From: Oligoflexales bacterium
Lineage (GTDB): Bacteria > Bdellovibrionota_B > Oligoflexia > Oligoflexales > RGVZ01
Assembly: GCA_947468665.1 (NCBI GenBank)
Contig: CANILH010000001.1
Location: 87,683 to 150,081 of the forward strand
Length of the DNA stretch: 62,399 nucleotides
Reading direction: 5' to 3'
Shown here piece after piece: positions 43,354 through 51,592 of the stretch. Positions within the stretch are counted from its first letter, which is position 1; each line of letters begins with the position of its first letter. Under the pieces are notes generated by a model. It saw only the letters and a program-made list of their open reading frames with translations. It was not told where the DNA came from and did no database searches. The translations under genes and the position numbers were made by a program.

Positions 43354-44909
43354 TTAGCGTAGTCCACAAACTTGCTTTCGCGGATGACGGTAACTTTGAC
43401 CTGCCCAGGGAATGTGAGTTCATGTCTCATCTTGTGAGCAATGCTGCTGGAAAGATCGATGACTTGTTGATCGGTAACCTGCATGGGGTTGACGATCGCG
43501 TGGACTTCGCGGCCCGCCTGGATTACGAAAGCATCAGTGATGCCGGGGAAGTCTTTAACCACTTTTTCCATGTCGGCCAATCTTTTTACGTAGGTCTCAA
43601 GAATTTCTTTCCGCGCCCCTGGACGGTTGGCGGACAGACTATTGGCTGCGTACAAAACCACGGCGTAGGGAGTGGCGTTATTGAGGTTTTCTTGATGGTG
43701 CATCCGAATGGCTTCTACCACATCAACAGATTCCTGATATCTTTGGCAGAAGTCAGCGCCGATATCGGAGTGATGTCCCTCAGTTTCCTGATCAACGGAT
43801 TTACCAATATCGTGCAGAAGGCCGCAACGCTTAGCTTTTTTGACATTAAGCCCCATCTCGCCAGCAATGATTCCGCAGATGTGGGCGGTCTCGATGCTGT
43901 GTTGAAGTACGCTTTGCTGCCCGGCTGTACGATATTTCAGTTTGCCCAAGGCCATGACAAGCTCCGGGTGAAGATCCGTGATGCCGGTATCAAAGCTTGC
44001 CTGCTCACCTTGCTCACGTATGACCAGGTCAAACTCGCTGATAACGCGTTTTACCGTCTCATCAATTCTGGCGGGGTGAATGCGGCCGTCACCGATCAGG
44101 CGTTCAATGGTTAACTTCGCGATTTCTCTGCGAACCGGATTAAAGCACGAGATAATGACAGCCTCCGGAGTGTCGTCAATAATCAAATCGACTCCGGTCG
44201 CCTGCTCAATTGCCCTGATGTTGCGCCCCTCGCGGCCGATGATGCGGCCCTTAAGATCCTCGCTAGGGAGGGCTACTACTGTGATGGTTGAGTCACTGAC
44301 ATACTCACCGCTGATCCGTTGTACGGCGAGGCTGACCACTGATTTCGCGCGCTTGTCGGCCTCAGCCTTGGCATCCGACTCAATTTGGCGGATTAGCTCC
44401 TGGGCGTCTTTTCTGGCCTGAGACTCCAGGGATTTGATAAGTTCGCGTTTAGCTTGTTCTTGAGACATGTTGGCGATGCTTTCAAGAGTCTTGCGACTGC
44501 TCTCAAGCGTGGTCTCGCATTCTACGGAGAGCTTTTGAAACCGCTGCTCCTCAGACTGTGCTTTTTTGGAAAGTGACTCGAGTTCTTGCTCGCGTTTATC
44601 AAGCTGCGATAGTTTTTTCTCGAGGGTTTCTTCCCGGCCTTTTATTTTCTGCTCGAGTTTGTTGATCTCAACCCGACGTTGCTTGGCATCGTCTTCAAAT
44701 GATTGGCGGGATTTACGGCTATCTTCTTTAGCCTCACTTAAAGCGCCCTTTACCATTCGGTCCGCTTCGCGGCGAGCATCGTCAAGGACGCGCTCAGAGT
44801 CTTTGCGGGCTTTCTCAAAGGCGTTGGAAAGCTGCTTTTTGTGGAAAAACACACCGAGAACAAGCATCCCGATCAGAATGCCTATGAGAGCGATCAGCAG
44901 AGTCGTCAA
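43350..44909 (-). CDS. rny: Ribonuclease Y
   Basis: A 519-residue membrane-anchored endoribonuclease that starts mRNA decay. The N-terminal membrane helix (about 2-22) is followed by a long coiled coil (about 25-190) rich in Glu, Lys, Arg and Gln. A KH RNA-binding domain is centred on GRIIGREGRNIRAIE. The HD phosphohydrolase domain has HDIGKSVDQETEGHHSDIGADFC. Length is standard. Finding RNase Y in a diderm suggests a delta-proteobacteria- or spirochete-like lineage rather than gamma or beta. It precedes ymdB in a coupled pair. Confidence 0.97.
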   Translation of the reverse strand: MTTLLIALIGILIGMLVLGVFFHKKQLSNAFEKARKDSERVLDDARREADRMVKGALSEAKEDSRKSRQSFEDDAKQRRVEINKLEQKIKGREETLEKKLSQLDKREQELESLSKKAQSEEQRFQKLSVECETTLESSRKTLESIANMSQEQAKRELIKSLESQARKDAQELIRQIESDAKAEADKRAKSVVSLAVQRISGEYVSDSTITVVALPSEDLKGRIIGREGRNIRAIEQATGVDLIIDDTPEAVIISCFNPVRREIAKLTIERLIGDGRIHPARIDETVKRVISEFDLVIREQGEQASFDTGITDLHPELVMALGKLKYRTAGQQSVLQHSIETAHICGIIAGEMGLNVKKAKRCGLLHDIGKSVDQETEGHHSDIGADFCQRYQESVDVVEAIRMHHQENLNNATPYAVVLYAANSLSANRPGARKEILETYVKRLADMEKVVKDFPGITDAFVIQAGREVHAIVNPMQVTDQQVIDLSSSIAHKMRHELTFPGQVKVTVIRESKFVDYAK

Positions 44910-45036
44910 ATCAATATCCTCCAGTCTACCTAGGACAGTAGACGGTCACTTGGTTATGCACTAAAAACCCAATACACATAAATGGGTTAAGTTCCCTATC
45001 ATACTCATGAAAGGCGGTGTTGGTAAACCGCTAATA

Positions 45037-45080
45037 AAGAAAACCCCACCTGTGCTCAAGGAGCAGGGTGGGGTTTTCTT
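45037..45080 (-). terminator. Rho-independent terminator of pal
   Basis: AAGAAAACCCCACC (45037-45050) and GGTGGGGTTTTCTT (45067-45080) are exact complements over 14 bases with a 16-base loop that can pair further. On the minus strand it follows the pal stop by about 48 bases and gives a T-rich tail. The rest of the 218-base gap upstream of rny holds nothing further that I can support. Confidence 0.8.
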
Positions 45081-45127
45081 GGGTATTGGAAACTTAATAA
45101 TAGCAGAGCCTTAGGCTCCAATAGGTC

Positions 45128-45616
45128 TTAGTTCTTTGTGGCAACGAATTCAGCACGGCGGTTTTTAGCCCATGCGTCTTCGGTGTGTCCTTGAACTACG
45201 GGCTTTTCCTCGCCGTAGCTGATGGTTGAGAGACGGGCTCCCTCTACACCAAGTTGAGTGAGGAAGTTTTTCACGGATTGTGCGCGGCGCTCACCAAGGG
45301 CAAGGTTATACTCAACAGTTCCGCGCTCGTCGCAGTGACCCTCAATTTGGATGACCGCGCTTTTGCTTGATTTCATGCCCTCTGCCAATGCAGTCAAAGT
45401 GCTTTGTGCTTCAGACGTAAGAGTATAATCGTCAAACCCGAAGAAAATAGGAGTTGTTTTAAGCTCAGCGCTTGAAGCGCCAGTATTCGCGCCTGCTGGA
45501 GCCTCAGCGGAGACGGGGGCAACGGGCTCTGCAGCCTTTTTCTCATCTTTAGTACATGAGCTCATGCCCAAAGCGATCAAAACTGCGGTCATAGACAATG
45601 TGGACTTCAATAGCAT
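45128..45616 (-). CDS. pal: Peptidoglycan-associated lipoprotein (Pal/OmpA family)
   Basis: A 162-residue lipoprotein that ties the outer membrane to peptidoglycan. The signal ends in MSSC with the lipidated Cys at residue 21, followed by an Ala/Pro/Glu-rich linker. The OmpA-like domain (about 55-162) has PIFFGFDDYTLTSEAQ, the VIQIEGHCDERGTVEYNLALGERRA block and YGEEKPV, and ends with KNRRAEFV; the Asp and Arg that bind diaminopimelate are in place. The ATG at 45616 has GGAG seven bases upstream and beats the TTG at 45631. The usual tolB neighbour is not in this window. Confidence 0.96.
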   Translation of the reverse strand: MLLKSTLSMTAVLIALGMSSCTKDEKKAAEPVAPVSAEAPAGANTGASSAELKTTPIFFGFDDYTLTSEAQSTLTALAEGMKSSKSAVIQIEGHCDERGTVEYNLALGERRAQSVKNFLTQLGVEGARLSTISYGEEKPVVQGHTEDAWAKNRRAEFVATKN

Positions 45617-45777
45617 GGGGTGTCTCCTCAAATAAGACTCTAAATTTTGATTCAGGAAACTCTCACGGGCGTCTGACTGACGAGCGTTTTTTCCTGTGAG
45701 GGAATACTTTGCCTACGGTCACCAAAAAATGCAAGTGTTCCATAGGCACCCTAGGCGACTTAAAGTAGCGCCACCGG

Positions 45778-47238
45778 TCATCTTTTTGCCTTTAAGGCAT
45801 CGAGAAGCTTGTACTGGATTCCGGAAAAACTGCCGGCAGACATAAAAATAACAGCGTCACCTGAGGCAATATTTTCAATCATTTTATTAAGAAGCTCATC
45901 ATTTGATTGAAATGCGTGTGCTTTTCCACCGATCTCACCGGCCAGAGCCGAGGTGTTCATTCTTTGATCAGCCGGGATCCGCTTATCTTCCGGGCAAGGC
46001 CCGATATAGATCTCGTCGGCTAGCCCGAGCTTTTTGACATAGTCTTTTTGAAACGTGTTGCGGCGGCTGGTGGCGTTTTTGGGCTCAAACGCCACATGAA
46101 GCTTCCGTGTCGGATAAACAGCCTTAAATCCCTCGATTACAAGCCCGACAGCTGTCGGGTGATGGGCAAAGTCCTCAAAAATATCAATATCACCGGCGTT
46201 TCCGAGGTGATCAAGGCGTCTGGCGACACTTTTAAAGCTGGCGATAGCGGCAGACAGCTTTTCCGCCGCGACTTTTTTGATGAAGCCACCTGACGCGAGG
46301 CTTTCAACGGTAGCGATCACTTGTGTGATATTTGCGAGCATGTGTACTCCCGAAAGCGTGGTTTCAATTTTGAGATCTCCCCAGGTTTTAGTCTTGATAA
46401 CGGCCGACCAGATTTGTGTCCCGCGGTTTTTTTCTTTGGCGCTCCATTCGCCGAGACTTACGTCGGCTGTCTTATCAAGACCAGTGGTGGAGACTTTGAT
46501 AAGTCGTCCGGCAGGTGTGACTCGTTTAAAGACGTTTCTCACGCGTTCATCGTCCCAGTTGGCCATAATAGAGCCTTCTTTAGGGACTAGCCTGGTTACC
46601 GCGTCAAACTGCGCCTCAATAGCCTCAACATTTGCGTAAATATCGGCGTGGTCATACTCGATGTTATTTAAGATCAAATGGTGCGGATGGTAGTGAAGAA
46701 ACTTCGGTCCCTTGTCAAAAAAGGCCGTGTCGTACTCATCTCCCTCAATGACAAATGTTTTCCCACGGCCAAGGCGAAAGCTTCTTGGGAAGTTATGAGG
46801 AATGCCACCGATGACAAATCCGGGATCTTCGCCAAGCTCATTTAACACATGAGCCATGAGAGATGATGTGGTTGTCTTGCCGTGAGTACCTGTGACCACG
46901 ACGCCAATTCTCTTGGACAACACCTCATCTCCGGTCAGCTTCGGGAAACTGGTGTAAGGAATTCCGCTACGAAGCAACGCCTCAAGCTCAACGTGACCGC
47001 GGGAAAGGGCATTGGCGACGACCACTAGATCAGGTTTATGGGCCGCGAGGTTTTCAGCGGCATAGGGTGTTGTCACGGGAATTTTTAGGTCCTCAAGCAT
47101 CGTTGACATCGGCGGATACATGGCACCGTCACTGCCGACGATCTGGTAGCCTGCTTCCTGACAAAGTCCGGCAACGGCCGCCATTCCGGTGCCGCCAATT
47201 CCCATGAAGTATATTTTTGAGCCTTTTTTTAATTCCAT
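45778..47238 (-). CDS. mpl: UDP-N-acetylmuramate:L-alanyl-gamma-D-glutamyl-meso-diaminopimelate ligase
   Basis: A 486-residue Mur-ligase family enzyme that attaches recycled tripeptide to UDP-MurNAc. The N-terminal YFMGIGGTGMAAVAGL is the Mpl/MurC-type Rossmann start. The P-loop is VVTGTHGKTTTSS (about 108-120), NNIEYDHADIY is in the central domain, and FEDFAHHPTAVGLVIEGFKAVYP is in the C-domain. Mpl is distinguished from MurC by the longer length and by NPERVI-free, TSALAGEIGG-like C-terminal features; MurC cannot be fully excluded. It follows ldcA by 12 bases, which makes biological sense because LdcA trims the tetrapeptide that Mpl re-uses as tripeptide. Confidence 0.9.
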   Translation of the reverse strand: MELKKGSKIYFMGIGGTGMAAVAGLCQEAGYQIVGSDGAMYPPMSTMLEDLKIPVTTPYAAENLAAHKPDLVVVANALSRGHVELEALLRSGIPYTSFPKLTGDEVLSKRIGVVVTGTHGKTTTSSLMAHVLNELGEDPGFVIGGIPHNFPRSFRLGRGKTFVIEGDEYDTAFFDKGPKFLHYHPHHLILNNIEYDHADIYANVEAIEAQFDAVTRLVPKEGSIMANWDDERVRNVFKRVTPAGRLIKVSTTGLDKTADVSLGEWSAKEKNRGTQIWSAVIKTKTWGDLKIETTLSGVHMLANITQVIATVESLASGGFIKKVAAEKLSAAIASFKSVARRLDHLGNAGDIDIFEDFAHHPTAVGLVIEGFKAVYPTRKLHVAFEPKNATSRRNTFQKDYVKKLGLADEIYIGPCPEDKRIPADQRMNTSALAGEIGGKAHAFQSNDELLNKMIENIASGDAVIFMSAGSFSGIQYKLLDALKAKR

Positions 47239-47250
47239 GAGCCAGTTTCC

Positions 47251-48144
47251 TTATGAATTAGCCGAAGGCAGAGTCCACTTCAGCTTGTTGTTCTTGATAA
47301 CTCCCTTTGCTCCCATGACTATTGGCAAATTAGGCGACACGTGACCAAAGTCTTTTGAGTGGAATGTCGGAACTCCGTAGCGATGATAGATCTCCTCCAA
47401 CAAAACAGGAGATGAGTCGGGTAATCCTCCGCCGAGGTCTGAGAACGTGCCGAGTATAATCGCCTGAACGCCTGTAAAAAGCCCAGCCTGATGCCACTGA
47501 TTGAGCATTCTGATCACGCGTCCGGGGTTTTCGCCGGTGTCCTCAAAATAAAGTATATGCCCATTTAGGTTTTTTGGCAGGTAAGGCGTCGCGATCAAAG
47601 ACGTCAAAACAGAAAGGCAGCCTCCAAATAAAATCCCCTCTGCGCTTTTGGGGCTGCCGAGAATGGGACCTACATCCAGGTCTCCTGAGGATGATTTACC
47701 CTGGAGGAGATTAATTAATGAGTCTACGTCTGAAGTTCCGGATTTTTTCCAGGTAAAGGTCGCGGGCATGGGGCCATGAATCGAAAGGCGGCCTGTTTTC
47801 GCGTAAAGAGCAGATTGCGCGGCACACACATCACTAAAACCTATGATTGGTTTTGGTTTTGCCTTCGCCACTGTATCCCAAGGAATAAGATCTAGAAGGT
47901 CACTTGCCCCGTACCCGCCTCTAGCCCACATGACAGCGTCACTTTCTGGTTCCAAAAGAGCGTTATTCAGCGCGTTTGAGCGGTCTTTGACGCTGCCAGC
48001 CGTCCAGTTCCAGTGATCATTCGGCGTGATGTCGTCAAAAAGGATCTTAAAGCCCGCCGCCTCAAGCTCTTTGATGCGAGACGGGAGAAACCCCTCACGG
48101 TCAAGGCTTGATGCTTTTATGATGCGGATGGTTCTCACGTCCAT
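47251..48144 (-). CDS. ldcA: LD-carboxypeptidase (family S66)
   Basis: A 297-residue serine peptidase that removes the terminal D-Ala from muropeptide tetrapeptides during wall recycling. The nucleophile Ser is absent from the usual GYGS-type context by eye, but the family blocks MWARGGYGASDLLDLI, PIIGFSDVCAAQSAL, ILFGGCLSVLTSLIATPYL and ILYFEDTGENPGRVIRMLNQW are clear. FHSKDFGHVSPNLPIVMGAKG carries the catalytic His. The ATG at 48144 is preferred because it starts directly at the first strand (MDVRTIRIIKASS). It is probably cytoplasmic, since no signal peptide is seen. It is cotranscribed with mpl and divergent from murF. Confidence 0.88.
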   Translation of the reverse strand: MDVRTIRIIKASSLDREGFLPSRIKELEAAGFKILFDDITPNDHWNWTAGSVKDRSNALNNALLEPESDAVMWARGGYGASDLLDLIPWDTVAKAKPKPIIGFSDVCAAQSALYAKTGRLSIHGPMPATFTWKKSGTSDVDSLINLLQGKSSSGDLDVGPILGSPKSAEGILFGGCLSVLTSLIATPYLPKNLNGHILYFEDTGENPGRVIRMLNQWHQAGLFTGVQAIILGTFSDLGGGLPDSSPVLLEEIYHRYGVPTFHSKDFGHVSPNLPIVMGAKGVIKNNKLKWTLPSANS

Positions 48145-48256
48145 GTGAAAACAATTCTCCCAATAAGTGGTCATTTTATGGAATAATGACCCGGTGACGT
48201 CGACTTGCGACGAGGACACAATCCGAATATTGTATCATAAACCAAGGAATCAAAAA

Positions 48257-49669
48257 GTGACCCTTCACAAAATAAAATTAACCAGCGGGTTTGTGCGAGA
48301 TTCCCTGAGGGGCAAGGCAAAGGTCATCGCGGAACCTTTTATTCCTGAAAGACCCATACATAAAGTTTCTACCGACTCCCGTCAGGTGAGTCACGGCGAG
48401 CTCTTTGTAGCGCTTAAAGGTGAGGCATTTGATGGCCATGATTACATCAAGCAGGCGGTAGAAAAGGGTGCTGCCGCGGTGTTGTGCGAAAAATACCCAT
48501 CTGATACGCCGCAAAAGGGCATTGATATATTCCTCGTTGAGAATTCCCTTGAAAGCTTTCGCCTGCTAGCACGACACTGGCGTGAGGTCACAGACCCAAC
48601 CGTTATTGCCGTGGCGGGCAGCGTCGGTAAAACAACGACCAAAGACCTGTTGGCCGCGATGCTGGCCGGGAAATATAAAAATCTTATTTGGACCAAAGGA
48701 AGCCAAAATGGCTTTGTGGGTCTTCCAATGACTTTAATGGAAATTAAGCCCGACACCGAGGCGGCAGTCATCGAAGTCGGCATTGACGCCCCAGGAGCAA
48801 TGATCCAGCACATTGATATGGTTCGTCCTGAGGTGTCTCTTGTTACGGCCATCTCAGAGGAACACCTTGAGTGGCTAAAAGACCTGGAGACGATCGCCAG
48901 AGAGGAAAATCTCATCTTAGAGGAAACCTCCAAGGCCGGTGGGACCAGTGTCATCAACCTTGATGACCCGTGGATTAAGCCGCTTTTCCACTCAATCAAA
49001 TCCCCCGGCAAGATTGGCTTCACCTTGGGCGGTGTGGCCGGTCCTCAAACAATAGCCGGACGCCTTGTCGGCAACAAGCTTGAGGTCGAGGGCCTTGGTC
49101 AAGTTAAATTCTCCCTAAAATGCCCACTTCCGGGTGAGCATAACGCGAGAAATCTTTTAGGAGCGGTCGCGACAGCTTTAGTGATAGGCGTGACGCCGGA
49201 CGAGATCGAGAAAGGCTTACTATTGTTCGCTCCAAGTGGCGGACGCAGCCAGCTGGAGACCCACAAATCTGGCGCAGACGTTCTTTGTGATTTTTATAAC
49301 GCGAACCCGGCGAGTATGAGGGCTGCCTTTAAAGTAGCAATGGAGGCGCGTAAAAAAACGGGCACTCTTTGGCTATGCCTGGCTGACATGAAAGAACTGG
49401 GTGATTCGGAAGAGTCTCTTCACAAGGGGTTGGCGGAAGATATCAAAAAAATCTCGGGTGATGTTCGGGTGATGCTTTACGGCGAGCGGATGAAATGGCT
49501 CTCAAGTGAGCTCGCCAAAGTGGCCCCGTCTGTGAAAGTCAGCCAGTTTCTTTCTCCTGACCTGATGGCTGGAGACGTAAAGACAAATCTCAAAGCAGAC
49601 GACTACGTACTGATCAAAGGATCCCGTAGTATGCGAATGGAGAAAGTCTGGGACTCTCTAAAGAACTAG
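48257..49669 (+). CDS. murF: UDP-N-acetylmuramoyl-tripeptide--D-alanyl-D-alanine ligase
   Basis: A 470-residue Mur ligase that adds D-Ala-D-Ala to complete the cytoplasmic pentapeptide precursor. The GTG at 48257 has AAGGA nine bases upstream and fits the family N-terminus; an earlier in-frame start at 48167 is unlikely. The N-domain motif STDSRQVSHGELFVALKGE, the P-loop VAGSVGKTTTKDLL (about 118-131), and the C-domain YNANPASMRAAF block are all diagnostic. It is divergent from ldcA, so wall-building and wall-recycling genes share this intergenic region. Its last bases overlap the convergent sulfatase gene by four. Confidence 0.95.
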   Translation: MTLHKIKLTSGFVRDSLRGKAKVIAEPFIPERPIHKVSTDSRQVSHGELFVALKGEAFDGHDYIKQAVEKGAAAVLCEKYPSDTPQKGIDIFLVENSLESFRLLARHWREVTDPTVIAVAGSVGKTTTKDLLAAMLAGKYKNLIWTKGSQNGFVGLPMTLMEIKPDTEAAVIEVGIDAPGAMIQHIDMVRPEVSLVTAISEEHLEWLKDLETIAREENLILEETSKAGGTSVINLDDPWIKPLFHSIKSPGKIGFTLGGVAGPQTIAGRLVGNKLEVEGLGQVKFSLKCPLPGEHNARNLLGAVATALVIGVTPDEIEKGLLLFAPSGGRSQLETHKSGADVLCDFYNANPASMRAAFKVAMEARKKTGTLWLCLADMKELGDSEESLHKGLAEDIKKISGDVRVMLYGERMKWLSSELAKVAPSVKVSQFLSPDLMAGDVKTNLKADDYVLIKGSRSMRMEKVWDSLKN

Positions 49670-51543
49670 TGTTTCGCCGTCTTCGAGTATAAAAATTGTA
49701 GCCAAGCTCTATACCTTGTCGCCGCAAGCCAAGCCTGGCCATCAGTCCGAGAAATCTTGCCCGCGAGTACGTCTTCTTTGGGAAGCTTTATTCCTGACTC
49801 AGGCAGAAATAAATACTGATTAAGATCACTGGCCACAGGCCAGGGGCTTTTCTCAAATAAGGGCAGATCCATATAAGAACTAACCTTTTTTTGCTTAGAG
49901 CCACCATCCGCCAGCAGAGCCAAAAAAGGCGCGATCTGATTCTGGGCGGTAAAAATATTAACGGCTCCCGGCAGTTTTTCATCTTTCCGTAGGCGCTCAA
50001 TGATCCCACCAGTAAGTGTGACAGAGACGTGAGAGAGCCTTCTTTCCCAGCGCAGAGGGTCTTTGAGGTCCCGGTCACTCCACGGGAGCTCCAGATTCCC
50101 GTGATCTCCTGTGATGATGAAAATGGCGTTTTCCCAAAGGCCTTTTTCTTTGAGACCTGTGACAAATAGATCAAGTGCCTCATCAAAATATTTAATGGTC
50201 TTATGGGACTCGTGTTTTGCCACAAAGTTTTTTGTGTCAATTGAGGCGTCCTCAGGAAGTGCCCATGGGATGTGGTTTGTGACGGTTAATATCATCGGCA
50301 GGATGAACTCAGTCCCCGGTTTTTCGCTGAGAGTCTTTAGTGTCTGGGCAGCGCGGTCAAAAATCGCGAGGTCACTAATGCCCCAGCCCGTTCTTGGCGC
50401 CTCAGCCGGGAAGTCTGCTTTGAGGATGAAATTTTTTACGGCCTGCCTTTTCCAAAACGACAGTTGGCTGTCAAAACGCTCATCACCGCCATGAGCCCAG
50501 AGAGTTTCTATTTTCTGTTGGTCTTTGAGCTCCGCCGGGAGGCACTTTATTGGCAAATCCGGAAATGATCTCATGAGGGATGTATCGGTGGCCGAAGGAG
50601 TCCCGCACCAAGCCGCCTCCTGGCCTCCGCGGGTCACGGGACCAGAGCTATATACATTTGTAAATTTCACACCGGTTTCCCGGAGTATATCGATGGTCGG
50701 CGTAATGGACTTTCCGTCTGAAGGTCTCGGCCCGGTATCAATATCCCGAAATGACTCAGAAACGATAAGTCCCAAAATAACGGGCTTTGAGTCTGAGCGT
50801 CTGGACGCAATGGCTGTCTTGATGGCTCCGAGGTAGCCTCCCTCGGGAATTTCGCCGGCGTTGGGAATAAGTGGATCTTTTTGACCTGATTTCTGATTAA
50901 AAACCGCAAGCTCATCGCCCGCTATTGCTCTGAGGGAGGGCTTTTTTTGGAGGTTTGAATAAAGTGCTTCCATATAATTTGCCTGCAAAGGCTCAATGAC
51001 AAACCAATTGACCCGCCAGCGAATATTAAGGACATGAAAGGTGATCGCAGCAAGAAGAACGCCCGCGAGCCAAGTCGCAACGCGCCGTTTTTGTTTGATT
51101 TTCTTAGATCTTCGAACCCAGATGGCGAGGCCCGCGGAAAGCGAGAATATTAAAGTTGAATTGGTATTAAACATCGTGGCGCCGTTGGCCGAGACAAATG
51201 ACTGGTCAAACATGTAGCTCAGATGAAACGGGATAATCTGAAATTTAAAGAATTCGACATAGCCCTGATGACCTGCCGTTAGTCCGCCTATTAAAAGCAC
51301 CCAAAGAGTGCCGAGAAGCTTTTGGGCTGACCTGGATTTTTTATTAGGAAAAAATTCAAAAATCCAAAACGGAAGCGACAAAACAGTCGCCATCCACGCG
51401 TCGCTTAATAGTCCCGTCACGGCCTCTTGCCGAAGACTCCCTCCTTGGCCGTTGTACTGCTCAGAGAGGGATCCCCATGCTTCCACCCGGTGGAGCAGAA
51501 ATACTAAAAATATAGCGATGAGAATTTTTAATGTGCGAATCAT
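49666..51543 (-). CDS. LTA-synthase/sulfatase-type membrane phosphoglycerol or phosphoethanolamine transferase
   Basis: A 625-residue protein with about five N-terminal membrane segments (around 4-20, 50-65, 80-97, 130-145 and 158-175) and a large extracytoplasmic sulfatase domain. The catalytic Thr is in YSSGPVTRGGQEAAWCG, and metal ligands lie in SESFRDIDTG and FIITGDHGN. This is the layout of lipoteichoic acid synthase, the OpgB/MdoB phosphoglycerol transferase and the lipid A/pilin phosphoethanolamine transferases. In a Gram-negative cell a periplasmic glucan or lipid A role is more likely than teichoic acid. The neighbouring genes give no clear answer. Confidence 0.85.
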   Translation of the reverse strand: MIRTLKILIAIFLVFLLHRVEAWGSLSEQYNGQGGSLRQEAVTGLLSDAWMATVLSLPFWIFEFFPNKKSRSAQKLLGTLWVLLIGGLTAGHQGYVEFFKFQIIPFHLSYMFDQSFVSANGATMFNTNSTLIFSLSAGLAIWVRRSKKIKQKRRVATWLAGVLLAAITFHVLNIRWRVNWFVIEPLQANYMEALYSNLQKKPSLRAIAGDELAVFNQKSGQKDPLIPNAGEIPEGGYLGAIKTAIASRRSDSKPVILGLIVSESFRDIDTGPRPSDGKSITPTIDILRETGVKFTNVYSSGPVTRGGQEAAWCGTPSATDTSLMRSFPDLPIKCLPAELKDQQKIETLWAHGGDERFDSQLSFWKRQAVKNFILKADFPAEAPRTGWGISDLAIFDRAAQTLKTLSEKPGTEFILPMILTVTNHIPWALPEDASIDTKNFVAKHESHKTIKYFDEALDLFVTGLKEKGLWENAIFIITGDHGNLELPWSDRDLKDPLRWERRLSHVSVTLTGGIIERLRKDEKLPGAVNIFTAQNQIAPFLALLADGGSKQKKVSSYMDLPLFEKSPWPVASDLNQYLFLPESGIKLPKEDVLAGKISRTDGQAWLAATRYRAWLQFLYSKTAKH

Positions 51544-51592
51544 GCTGTTAAAGATAGCATGGGCGGCGTGTGAATCTAAAGAGGTAATAAGA

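Noticed and set aside
43422..44114. 230-codon open frame antisense to rny
   Set aside because: Fully within the HD and KH coding region of rny; no ribosome site or domain.
51308..51592. N-terminal extension of copA
   Set aside because: This part overlaps the sulfatase gene on the other strand and precedes a well-placed ribosome site and HMA domain start at 51593.
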